Origin: an uncultured Desulfobacter sp.
GTDB taxonomy: Bacteria > Desulfobacterota > Desulfobacteria > Desulfobacterales > Desulfobacteraceae
Assembly: GCF_963666675.1 (NCBI RefSeq)
Contig: NZ_OY762929.1
Span: 4,032,001 to 4,096,000, forward strand
DNA length: 64,000 nt
Direction of reading: 5' to 3'
The stretch's first letter is position 1, and each line of letters starts with the position of its first letter. The translations under genes were made by a program, and so were the position numbers. Below are positions 26,251-35,108 of the stretch, in pieces. The notes beneath the pieces were generated by a model, which saw only the letters and a program-made list of their open reading frames with translations, ran no database searches and had not been told where the DNA came from.

Positions 26251-28065
26251 ATGGCACAGGTAATTTCCGACCAACGGGACATTGAATTTGTCGTTCACGA
26301 AATCCTTCAGGCCCAGACCCTTGCAGAGCTGAATGACAATTATGCCGACTTTAACAAAAAAACCATTGATATGGTGATCAAAGAGGCAAAAAATCTGGCA
26401 ATCAAAGAGCTGCTGCCCATCAATAAGGAAGGTGACGAGACGGGCTGCACCCTTGAAAACGGCAAAGTCTCCATCCCGCCTTCTTTCAAGCGCGTGTATG
26501 ATCTGTTCAATGAAGGGGAATGGCTGGCCCCCACCGAAGACCCCCAATGGGGCGGCCAGGGCATGCCCTTCACCGTTGCTGCGCCGGTCTCTGAATATTT
26601 TAACGGTGCCAACTACCCGTTTATGATGTACTGCAGCCTCACCCAGGGCGCAGGTCATCTTATTGATAAATTCGGCACCCAGGAGCAGAAAGATACCTAT
26701 CTTAAAAACATGTACACCGGCAAATGGACCGGTACCATGCTGCTCACCGAACCCGGGGCCGGCTCCGATGTCGGTGCACTCACCACCAAAGCCATCCCCA
26801 ACGGTGACGGCACGTACAACATTGTGGGGGAAAAAATTTTTATCTCCGGCGGCGAACAGGATCTGACCGAAAATATCATCCATCCCGTGCTGGCCCGCAT
26901 TGAAGGGGCACCTGCCGGCACCAAAGGCATATCCTTGTTCCTGGTGCCTAAATATAGAGTAAATAAAGACGGCTCTCTGGGCGAATTCAACGATGTCATC
27001 TGCACCGGTATTGAACACAAAATGGGCATCCACGGCAACAGTACCTGCTCCTTGTCTTTGGGCAGCAAAGGCAATTGTGTGGGCACCCTTCTAGGCGAAG
27101 AAAACAAGGGAATGAAAGCCATGTTCCTGATGATGAACGCAGCCCGGCTGTTGGTAGGGGTTCAGGGGTTTGCCTGTGCCACCGCCGCCTATATGTATGC
27201 ACTGGATTATGCAAAAAACCGCATCCAGGGACGTGATCTGACTGAATTCATGAACCCCGATGCCCAGGCTGTACCCATCTTCCGGCACCCGGATGTGCGG
27301 CGCCAGCTCATGGTCATGAGAGCCAATGTGGAAGCCATGCGGACCTTGATCTACTATGTCCACTACTGCATTGACATGTCCAAACATGGGGCCACAGACG
27401 AAGAAAAGGCCAAATACCAGGGGTTTATTGAAGTACTGACCCCCATTGCCAAGGGGTATGTCACAGACCGCGCCTTTGAGGTCTGCTCCCAGGGCATGCA
27501 GGTCTACGGCGGGTACGGGTTCATCGAAGAGTATCCCATGGCCCAGTTGCTGCGCGATGTCAGGATCACGTTGATCTACGAAGGCACCAACGGCATCCAG
27601 GCCATGGATCTTCTGGGCAGAAAACTGGGCCTGAACAAAGGCAAACCCGTCATGGATCTGTTTGGTGAAATGCAGGCAACCATTGCCCGGGCCAAAGATA
27701 TTCCGGCCCTTGAAAAACCGGCCACCAAGGTTGAAGAGGTGGTAAACAAGTTGGCCGAAGTGGCCATCCACATGGGCACCACCGCCATGGGCCCCAAAGT
27801 ACTGGCCGCCTTTGCCAATGCCCATCCGTTCCAGGACGCCGTCGGTGATACCATTTTTGCCTGGATGCTGCTGTGGCGCGGCGTCACTGCGGCCCAAAAG
27901 CTTGAAAAGGCCAAGAAGAAAGACATCCCCTTTTACCAGGGTGTTATCAAAAGCCTTGAATTTTATGTCCAAACCGTACTGCCCATTACCTTGGGGCGGT
28001 TTGCAGCACTGCTTGAAACAAGTTCTGTTGCAGTGGACATCGAAGACAATATGTTTCCCGGTTAG
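26251..28065 (+). CDS. Acyl-CoA dehydrogenase, long form
   Basis: An FAD enzyme that oxidises acyl-CoA to enoyl-CoA and passes electrons to ETF. The 604-residue protein is the longer type, with an extra C-terminal helical domain (about 470-604). The flavin-binding LTEPGAGSDVGALTTKA segment is present near residue 165 and the catalytic Glu is E444 in LIYEGTNGIQ. AAGGAGG right before ATG 26251 is a strong ribosome site, which suggests high expression. It stands as a single gene ended by the terminator at 28081. Fatty-acid or aromatic acid breakdown are both possible; substrate chain length cannot be read. Confidence 0.93.
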   Translation: MAQVISDQRDIEFVVHEILQAQTLAELNDNYADFNKKTIDMVIKEAKNLAIKELLPINKEGDETGCTLENGKVSIPPSFKRVYDLFNEGEWLAPTEDPQWGGQGMPFTVAAPVSEYFNGANYPFMMYCSLTQGAGHLIDKFGTQEQKDTYLKNMYTGKWTGTMLLTEPGAGSDVGALTTKAIPNGDGTYNIVGEKIFISGGEQDLTENIIHPVLARIEGAPAGTKGISLFLVPKYRVNKDGSLGEFNDVICTGIEHKMGIHGNSTCSLSLGSKGNCVGTLLGEENKGMKAMFLMMNAARLLVGVQGFACATAAYMYALDYAKNRIQGRDLTEFMNPDAQAVPIFRHPDVRRQLMVMRANVEAMRTLIYYVHYCIDMSKHGATDEEKAKYQGFIEVLTPIAKGYVTDRAFEVCSQGMQVYGGYGFIEEYPMAQLLRDVRITLIYEGTNGIQAMDLLGRKLGLNKGKPVMDLFGEMQATIARAKDIPALEKPATKVEEVVNKLAEVAIHMGTTAMGPKVLAAFANAHPFQDAVGDTIFAWMLLWRGVTAAQKLEKAKKKDIPFYQGVIKSLEFYVQTVLPITLGRFAALLETSSVAVDIEDNMFPG

Positions 28066-28080
28066 ATATTTATCATATTA

Positions 28081-28114
28081 AAAAGGCTGCCTGCTTTCAT
28101 TTGGGCAGCCTTTT
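28081..28114. terminator. Bidirectional rho-independent terminator
   Basis: AAAAGGCTGCC and GGGCAGCCTTTT pair around an 11-base loop, with A and T runs on the two sides. It serves the acyl-CoA dehydrogenase (plus) and the hydrolase (minus), whose ends converge here. Confidence 0.9.
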
Positions 28115-28132
28115 ATCTGTTCTATCCTTAAT

Positions 28133-29461
28133 TTATTGATCATCCATTGATTTTTCAAGATCGCAGGTTCCGTCGGCAAAGCAAATGATGGCCCGTTCCA
28201 GTCTCGCATAATCCGGGTTAAAGGTACCTCTTCGCCAGTAGTCGTAATCCAGCTCTTTTTTAGCCGCCTTCGAAGCAATGTCCCGTTCTCCGAAAATGGT
28301 CTTGGCAGAGCCTTTTTGGCATTTTTTAAATTTGTCCATATCCGGCGGGGTATCGTAGGCTTTGCAGTGGTGGTATTTGCCGTTAACCCCGTAATGTTCA
28401 TCTGCCGGATTCATGGAGAGGGCCGTATGGGCGTAATTGGCAAACCGGTATGCGGTTCCTTGAAATTCCCGGTCCACCGGTCCCAGCGCAACTGCTTTAA
28501 TGTCTCCACAGGGCGGATCAATGTTCCGCCCGGCATGGCGGGAGGCATACCAGATCAGGCCCCTGCGCCGGGCGGTCACCTTCTCGCAGAAAAACTGCCG
28601 GGCCGCATCGGCATCAATGGTGTCATCATCGGCACTGACCGCCATGAGTACCGGCACGTCAATGGGTGTCTTATGTTTCATGATGTTCTTGGTGAGCAGA
28701 TAAAATTCAGCGCCGGCATTGACGGAAAATGATTCATACCGGGCCGCATCCCTTTCTTCAAAGGTGTCGAGCCAATCCTTGACCCAGCGCAGGTAAGGGC
28801 TGAGAAAGGCCGCCCCGGATTTGGCCTTGACGGCGGTCGAAATCAGTATAAGCCCTTTGATTTTGGGATTTTTGGGGTTGTCCTGCAGATGGCGGATCGC
28901 AAGGGCGGTGCCGGTGGAAAACCCCACCAGGTAGAGTTCGGAAATCCCATCCATCTTTTCAAAGCTGCGGACCCCATAGTCGGTGATGGCCATCCAGTCC
29001 GTATGCCGCATATTCAAGGAATCTCCGGCAACCGTACCGTGGCCGGGCAGCAACACCCCCCGGATGATGGCGTTGGGATAGGCATCTTCCAGGGAGTCGG
29101 CAATACTGTGCATCAAGTAAGGGGAGTCGGTGAGCCCGTGGATAAGAAGAAACCCTTTGCCTTTACCGGGCCCTGTACTGCCTTTTTCCGGCAGGCGTTC
29201 AAAGGGACTTCGCATTTGTGCGGCCCGGGCTGCCGAATAGTGCCCAAGATAGGGATCGGCACCATCGGCAAACCGCAGGTCACTCAAAATCCGTTCAATT
29301 TTTTCTTGGTTGCCTTGAACATATTGGCTAAAGGGCAAACCCGGATCCGGAGGAACGCCGACCGGACTGCCCGTTTTTTTTAGAAAAGAAGGGGTCGGAC
29401 TGCAGGAAGCAAGGAAAAACAAAAAAAGGGCAAAAAATCCATTTATCTTAAATCTGAACAT
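28133..29461 (-). CDS. Alpha/beta hydrolase lipoprotein
   Basis: 442 residues with a lipoprotein signal (lipobox LASC, lipidated Cys at 20), so the protein is membrane-anchored outside the cytoplasm. The hydrolase core shows an HGLTDSP oxyanion-type segment and the nucleophile elbow G-F-S182-T-G. A likely acid is in the SADDDTIDADAA region, and a candidate His lies in the NYAHTALSMNP segment. The substrate is probably an ester or lipid, but nothing fixes it. The last ~90 residues are Lys-rich and outside the core. It is a single gene; the upstream 257 bp hold no other gene. Confidence 0.82.
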   Translation of the reverse strand: MFRFKINGFFALFLFFLASCSPTPSFLKKTGSPVGVPPDPGLPFSQYVQGNQEKIERILSDLRFADGADPYLGHYSAARAAQMRSPFERLPEKGSTGPGKGKGFLLIHGLTDSPYLMHSIADSLEDAYPNAIIRGVLLPGHGTVAGDSLNMRHTDWMAITDYGVRSFEKMDGISELYLVGFSTGTALAIRHLQDNPKNPKIKGLILISTAVKAKSGAAFLSPYLRWVKDWLDTFEERDAARYESFSVNAGAEFYLLTKNIMKHKTPIDVPVLMAVSADDDTIDADAARQFFCEKVTARRRGLIWYASRHAGRNIDPPCGDIKAVALGPVDREFQGTAYRFANYAHTALSMNPADEHYGVNGKYHHCKAYDTPPDMDKFKKCQKGSAKTIFGERDIASKAAKKELDYDYWRRGTFNPDYARLERAIICFADGTCDLEKSMDDQ

Positions 29462-29718
29462 GCGGGTTCTCCTTTAATTATGGGTTGGAAAACATATCCA
29501 TCTGTACCTAGGGTGCCGGACAGCCAGGGTATGCCGAACCCTGACCCCAGGGCTCATATGATTCTGGCAATACCTGCCATTTTATGATAGCTTTCTCGAT
29601 CAGGCAACCCCGCCGCATAGTGCGCACGGCCGGTATCGGAAAGAGCAAGACGACACGAGTGCAAAACTTGACCTAAAACGTATCCGATACGGGTGTAAAT
29701 AGACAACAAATGCTTTAA

Positions 29719-31260
29719 ATGATGATATTTTCCAAAGGTCAATGGTGTAAAAAAAGAATGCCCCCCTTACATGGACGTTGGCACTGCATGGGTTGCCTGC
29801 TGATTCCGATTTTGTTCCTGATGCTATGTAACCCGGACCTCTCACAAGCGGTCGCCCCCCTGGTCACTGGAGAACCGCCCCGGAATCGAGCCTGGGCTTA
29901 TGCGGCATACTGTATTGCCGGCATTGTTATCTGGCTTGGGAGCTGGTGGATCGCCCAGAAAAGAAGCGCAGAAAAATTCAAAAAGCAGGCCGCAGAGCTG
30001 GCAAAGGAAAAACAGGTCATCGAACAGCTGCGTGCCATTAACGGAATAAAATCCAAACTGCTCAAAAAACAGGACCAGGTGGAAAACGAACTTGTCCGAC
30101 ACAAACAAAAGCTTGAAGAGATGGTGAAGGAACGGACCCTGGAACTCAATGCCGCAAAAAATAAGGCCGAGGCTGCCAGCCAGGCCAAGGGGGAATTTCT
30201 GGCCAATATGAGCCATGAAATCAGAACTCCCTTGAATCTGATCATCGGATTTTCCGACATCATTTATAATGAAATCCAGGATGAAGACATGAAAGAGTAT
30301 GTGGGCACCATCCGCTACGCCGGAAACTCACTGCTGGCCATGCTCAATGATGTCCTTGATCTGTCAAAGGCGGAATCCGGAAGCTTTCCCCTGGCATATG
30401 CTCCCTTTAACCTTGACGGTCTGCTCAAGGAACTTCACCAGATTTACTTTAAGGCTGCCCAGATCAAGGGACTTGAATTTTCCGTGGAAAAAGGGGAAAA
30501 GGTCCCCGCAAATATTATTCTGGACAGGGTCAGGCTCAGGCAGGTCCTGATGAATATAACGGGAAATGCCATCAAGTTCACCTCATCCGGATTTGTGAAA
30601 CTCACGGCCGGGCATCGGCACCTTGAAAACGAGGCCGGGGACTCGGAACTGTTCTTCATCATCCAGGACAGCGGCATCGGCATTGCGCCTGACCAAAAAG
30701 AGCAAATATTTGAAAGATTCAGCCAACAAAAGGGACAGAGCGTTGACACTTATGGCGGCACGGGAATCGGGCTTTCCATCTCCCGGAAAATCGTCCAGGC
30801 CATGGGCGGCACCATTGAGGTGGCTTCAACACCCGGCAGGGGCAGCAGTTTCCGGGTATCCATCCCCAATGTGGAAAGCGGGGACGACACGACAAAGGAC
30901 ACATCCTGTGAGGCGGTTATGGCCCAAACCCAAGGGCAAGCGGACGTCAAAGTGCTTTTTCCTCCGGCTGTGGAATATTCGCCCATGGTCCTTGAAAAAC
31001 TAAATGCGTTGCTCCCCCTGCTTGAAAATGAGATGCAAGGTCGATGTGAACACCTCAGAGATGCCATGATCATCGGCAATGTAGAGGCATTTGCCCGGGA
31101 GATCACGGCACTGGGTCAGACCCATGAATATCCGCCGCTGCAGATATGGGGGGAAATGGTGTCCAAACAGGCCAAAACCTTTGATATGGCCTCACTTCCG
31201 GATACGTTAAAATGCTTTCCCACTGTGATTGAGCAACTCGCCCGCCTTGTTCGGGGTTGA
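29719..31260 (+). CDS. Orphan sensor histidine kinase
   Basis: 513 residues. Two hydrophobic segments (about 29-45 and 60-75) bracket a very short external loop, then a coiled coil (about 80-140). A HisKA domain follows with phosphorylated His in FLANMSHEIRTPLNL, then an HATPase domain with G boxes (DSGIGIAP, GGTGIGLSISRKIV). The last ~110 residues form a helical tail without a receiver motif, resembling the region after the kinase in many hybrid kinases. No response regulator is adjacent, so its partner is elsewhere. With so little periplasmic sequence it likely senses a membrane or cytoplasmic cue. The start could be ATG 29719 or the next codon. Confidence 0.86.
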   Translation: MMIFSKGQWCKKRMPPLHGRWHCMGCLLIPILFLMLCNPDLSQAVAPLVTGEPPRNRAWAYAAYCIAGIVIWLGSWWIAQKRSAEKFKKQAAELAKEKQVIEQLRAINGIKSKLLKKQDQVENELVRHKQKLEEMVKERTLELNAAKNKAEAASQAKGEFLANMSHEIRTPLNLIIGFSDIIYNEIQDEDMKEYVGTIRYAGNSLLAMLNDVLDLSKAESGSFPLAYAPFNLDGLLKELHQIYFKAAQIKGLEFSVEKGEKVPANIILDRVRLRQVLMNITGNAIKFTSSGFVKLTAGHRHLENEAGDSELFFIIQDSGIGIAPDQKEQIFERFSQQKGQSVDTYGGTGIGLSISRKIVQAMGGTIEVASTPGRGSSFRVSIPNVESGDDTTKDTSCEAVMAQTQGQADVKVLFPPAVEYSPMVLEKLNALLPLLENEMQGRCEHLRDAMIIGNVEAFAREITALGQTHEYPPLQIWGEMVSKQAKTFDMASLPDTLKCFPTVIEQLARLVRG

Positions 31261-31377
31261 TGGTGCCCCATGGCACACATACAATGATTGATAAAACCCC
31301 AAGAAAATAGTAAAAAGCTGGACGGATGCAAATCAATCCAATTTTTCATCAATTCGTTAATTAATAGGGAGGAAATA

Positions 31378-31878
31378 ATGGCAACAACCAATGATAATTT
31401 AAAAGAGGCGTTCGCAGGAGAAAGCCAGGCCAACCAGAAATACAGAGCGTTTGCCAAAAAAGCCGAAAAAGAAGGGTTTGCAAACATTGCAAAACTGTTC
31501 AAGACCACGGCCGAAGCAGAACGGATTCATGCCGAGGGTCACCTGGGCGCTTTGGGCATGATCGCCTCAACCGCCGATAATCTCCAGGCCGCCATTGACG
31601 GTGAGACAGATGAATTCACCAACATGTATCCGCCCATGCTGGAACAGGCAGAGGCAGACGGCCATAAAGCCAAAATCATGTTTAAATTTGCCCTGGGTGC
31701 CGAAGAGGTACACGCCAACCTCTACGCAAAAGCCCTGGAAGCCGTCAAAAACGGCGTGGATCTGGATGTCAGTGACTTTTACCTGTGTCCGATCTGCGGC
31801 CACATTGAACTGGGCGCAGCCCCTGAAAAATGTCCGATCTGTTCGGCTAAACAATCCAAGTTCGTTCAAATTGATTAG
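31378..31878 (+). CDS. Rubrerythrin
   Basis: A non-heme di-iron peroxidase that protects anaerobes from hydrogen peroxide. The 166-residue protein has a ferritin-like four-helix domain (about 1-130) with iron ligands in the FAGESQANQKYRAFAKKAE and TAEAERIHAEGH helices. A C-terminal rubredoxin domain follows with two CxxC pairs (CPICGH and CPICSA). ATG 31378 follows a GGGAGGAAATA ribosome site; an in-frame extension upstream lacks one. Monocistronic in appearance. It belongs with the ferritin and glutathione peroxidase found later in the window as an oxygen-stress set. Confidence 0.95.
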   Translation: MATTNDNLKEAFAGESQANQKYRAFAKKAEKEGFANIAKLFKTTAEAERIHAEGHLGALGMIASTADNLQAAIDGETDEFTNMYPPMLEQAEADGHKAKIMFKFALGAEEVHANLYAKALEAVKNGVDLDVSDFYLCPICGHIELGAAPEKCPICSAKQSKFVQID

Positions 31879-31970
31879 TTGAGTATCTGCTCGGCCCCCG
31901 GCATGACGGCCTGCCCGGGGCCGGATTTTCAATGTCCGGGAACAAAGATATACCTGATCGCCTTTCCGGC

Positions 31971-34730
31971 TCATGCGATGTTTATGTGCCGTCCCAGGTA
32001 ATCTATAAAATCCTCATAGGGCATGGGCTTGGCCCATAGATAGCCCTGGATCATATCACAGGCTTCCGTCACAAGGTAATCCATCTGGCGTTGGGTTTCC
32101 ACGCCTTCGGCAATGGTTTTCAAAGACATGGCCCGGGCCATGGCAAGGGCCGCCCGGACAATGGCCCTGCCGGCCTCATCGGTTTCAATGCCGTGAATCA
32201 GTGAAGCATCCAGTTTCAATGCGGTCAGCGGCAGATTCTTAATGGAGTTCAACGAGGAGTATCCGGTTCCAAAATCATCCAACTCCACTTGCAGCCCCAT
32301 ACCGCGAAGTTCCTTCATAATTTTTCCGGCACGATGCATGTCCTGGACAAGACTGGTTTCGGTGAGTTCAAATTTCAATCGAAACGGTGAGGCTCCGGTT
32401 TCATCAAATACCTGTTTAACGGTTTTAATAAAATTTTCATCGGCAAATTGCAGGGCACTGATATTGACAGCCAGGGCAAAATTTCCAGGAAGCCGGTATC
32501 GCTCCAAATCCATGACAACGGTGCAGGCCTGCTTGAGCACCCATTTACCCAAAGGCAGAATCAGGCCGGTACTTTCAGCCACGGAGATAAATGACTCAGG
32601 GCTGACCGGCGGCTTATTTCGGGGGAACCACCTGAGCAACGCCTCCGCCCCGCAAAGTGCACCGTCATTCAATACCTGGGGCTGAAGATAGAGACAAAAT
32701 TCCCCATTATCCAGACCGGTTTTGATATCCACGGCCATGGCGCTTCGGGTATCCACAATGGCCTGACGGGCCTTGGAGTAAAAACAGATGCGGTTTCGCC
32801 CCAGGTCCTTGGCCTCGTACATGGCCACATCCGCATGTTTAAGCACCTCGGTTTCATCCCGGTCCTTGCCGCGGAAAATGGCCACCCCCACCGAGGCACT
32901 GGTGTGGTGAACATGCCGGCCCTCCCCCAGAATATAAGGCCGGCTCAATTCCGATCTGATTTTCTCCGCCACAGTCATGGCTTTGTCATTGCATAAGGTC
33001 TCATCTCTGCCCAGACACTCCAGGAGCACAACAAATTCATCGCCGCCAAGGCGGGCCACGGTATCCGTTTCCCGAACACAGCCGCCAAGGCGTCTGCCCA
33101 CCTCCACAAGCAGGGCATCCCCGGTATCATGGCCCTTGGTATCATTCAGGCTTTTAAAATTATCCAAATCCAGCATAAGTACAGCACCATAATCTTTTTT
33201 CCTGCCTGACAAGGCAACGGCATGGGCCAGCCGGTCCATGAGCATGCGTCGATTGGCAAGGCCGGTCAATGCGTCGTACAGAGCCAACCGCCTGATTCGA
33301 TTTTCGGCCTGCCTTCGTTCGGTGATATCCCAGATATAACCATACCATAATGTGCAGTCGTCCATCATCCGCTCCGGCGTTGCGTGTCCCTCCAACCAGA
33401 CCTCTCCTTTTTCCGGATGCTGAATTCGAAACTGAGCATTCCAGGTTCGCAGCGATATTGCAGAGGCGTCAATGCTCTCTTTAACTGCGTTGAGATCTTC
33501 TTCACAGATAAGATCTAAAAGAGCCTGGGTATCGTTTTGGAGCGCATCCGCACTGACACCCCAGGTCTGAAGTACGCCCCGGCTGACATACGGCATGCAC
33601 CCGGCTTTGTTTTTGTCGCGTTTATACTGAAAGATAAATCCGGGAATATGCCGGGACAGCTTATCCAGGCGGTTGGACAGCTCTTTTCGCTCGGTGATGT
33701 CATGGATGGTACCTGAAATTTTCACCAACCGGCCATCACTGTCCTTTGCACTGGCAACCTGTTGATAAACAAGTCGTTCAGATCCGTCCGGACGGATGAC
33801 CCGAAACTCCATACTCAATGCGTCCGAATTGCCGGCAAGTGCATCCAATTGACGTTTAACCGTATTTTTATCTTCGGGATGGACACACTCAAATATATTT
33901 TCTTTGTCCATTTCAGCGGTGGCCATGGGCCGGCCCACAATCTCATACACCTGTTGGGAACAGCTCAAAGCACCGGAGGCTATATCCATTTCCCAATCCC
34001 CGACCAGGGCCAGCCTCTGGGCCTCTACCAGGCGCTGGTGGGTGTCTGTCAGTTGCGCCACAGAGACCTGAAGGGAGTTAAGGGCCCGGCGCACCTGTTT
34101 CTCCAAAGGCCAGAAAATAAAAAGGGCCTCCAACAGCAGCGCAACCAGAGTGACCAGCCAGATAATCCGTTCAAATCGTTCAATCCTGATTATGGCAGAC
34201 CTGCCGATGCGCTCATATTCATCAACGGCTGCATCCAGAAGCGGATCCAGCACATGTGGACCGTAGTTCACTAGATAGATATAGTCAATGGAACCGATGG
34301 ACAAACTGTCCATATCTGTTTCGTACACCTGCCTGGCCCGGTCCAAAAATCGTTGAAGCGCAGAATCCAGACCCATCATAGGATCCTCATAAATAGTTTC
34401 CAGTGCTTCATTGGTCACTTTAGGAATCCGGGTTTCACTGTCACCCTGCCTTAACGCCTTGTGGACGGCCTGCATTTTATTTATGGTCAGTCCCACCTGG
34501 CTCCGGGCCTGATCGAACTCTATTTCATCACGGGTGGACGCCATCACACTTGCAAAATAGGCAATGCGGTTGGTAAGGCCGGCCTGGTGCCCGGCAAGAT
34601 TAATCAACTGGGAAAAATCACGCTGTTTTGCAATCAGATGCTGCATGGAAAAAAAGGAGGTGGAAACAAGAATGGCAATGGCACTTAAACCAAATACATA
34701 ACGAAGCCGTAAATTCCCAACAACACTCAA
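31971..34730 (-). CDS. PAS-GGDEF-EAL cyclic-di-GMP protein with membrane sensor
   Basis: 919 residues. Two membrane segments (about 10-28 and 192-212) flank a periplasmic helical sensor of PilJ/nitrate-sensor style. Two PAS domains follow (about 240-355 and 365-475), both ending in DITER-type motifs. Then comes a GGDEF domain (about 485-650, intact RLGGDEF) and an EAL domain (about 660-910, intact GAEALLRW and LDDFGTGYSS). Both catalytic signatures are present, so the protein could both make and break cyclic-di-GMP, with one activity probably dominating. Its neighbours are rubrerythrin and a chemoreceptor, both likely separate units. It probably links an external signal to motility or biofilm. 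Confidence 0.93.
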   Translation of the reverse strand: MSVVGNLRLRYVFGLSAIAILVSTSFFSMQHLIAKQRDFSQLINLAGHQAGLTNRIAYFASVMASTRDEIEFDQARSQVGLTINKMQAVHKALRQGDSETRIPKVTNEALETIYEDPMMGLDSALQRFLDRARQVYETDMDSLSIGSIDYIYLVNYGPHVLDPLLDAAVDEYERIGRSAIIRIERFERIIWLVTLVALLLEALFIFWPLEKQVRRALNSLQVSVAQLTDTHQRLVEAQRLALVGDWEMDIASGALSCSQQVYEIVGRPMATAEMDKENIFECVHPEDKNTVKRQLDALAGNSDALSMEFRVIRPDGSERLVYQQVASAKDSDGRLVKISGTIHDITERKELSNRLDKLSRHIPGFIFQYKRDKNKAGCMPYVSRGVLQTWGVSADALQNDTQALLDLICEEDLNAVKESIDASAISLRTWNAQFRIQHPEKGEVWLEGHATPERMMDDCTLWYGYIWDITERRQAENRIRRLALYDALTGLANRRMLMDRLAHAVALSGRKKDYGAVLMLDLDNFKSLNDTKGHDTGDALLVEVGRRLGGCVRETDTVARLGGDEFVVLLECLGRDETLCNDKAMTVAEKIRSELSRPYILGEGRHVHHTSASVGVAIFRGKDRDETEVLKHADVAMYEAKDLGRNRICFYSKARQAIVDTRSAMAVDIKTGLDNGEFCLYLQPQVLNDGALCGAEALLRWFPRNKPPVSPESFISVAESTGLILPLGKWVLKQACTVVMDLERYRLPGNFALAVNISALQFADENFIKTVKQVFDETGASPFRLKFELTETSLVQDMHRAGKIMKELRGMGLQVELDDFGTGYSSLNSIKNLPLTALKLDASLIHGIETDEAGRAIVRAALAMARAMSLKTIAEGVETQRQMDYLVTEACDMIQGYLWAKPMPYEDFIDYLGRHINIA

Positions 34731-35032
34731 AGGTAATTCCTCCCTCGTGTTTTAAAAATATTGAAACAATCTTTTTGTTCAATACCTGATTAACTTTTGC
34801 TATCCGAAATAAGAGTTGGCGCGATATCACGTCATTATGAACGATTAATCGCCATTATATTTACCATTCATTTATTAGCATCAAATTAAAACCCAAGGCG
34901 AATTTACACCCTGGCCCAATAAAACAGAAGTGAGTTGTGATAAAAGATGATTTGTCCACACAACAAATCGATTTAAATCGGCAGATAAAAAAAAGAGTAT
35001 CCTGTAAAAAGTCTATATAGATAGATGGCGTC
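34731..35032. other. Non-coding region upstream of the GGDEF-EAL gene
   Basis: About 300 AT-rich bases between the start of the GGDEF-EAL gene (minus) and the terminator of the chemoreceptor gene (minus). It should contain the GGDEF-EAL promoter, but no near-consensus box is convincing. No small gene is apparent. Confidence 0.5.
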
Positions 35033-35080
35033 CTAAAAAAAAGGCGAACAAAAGGACAATTTGCCCTTTTGTTCGCCTTT
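35033..35080 (-). terminator. Rho-independent terminator of the chemoreceptor gene
   Basis: On the minus strand GGCGAACAAAAGG pairs perfectly with CCTTTTGTTCGCC and is followed by eight T's, about 30 bp after the chemoreceptor stop codon. Confidence 0.93.
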
Positions 35081-35108
35081 CAATTGACTAAACCGCTTAA
35101 ACGATGAA

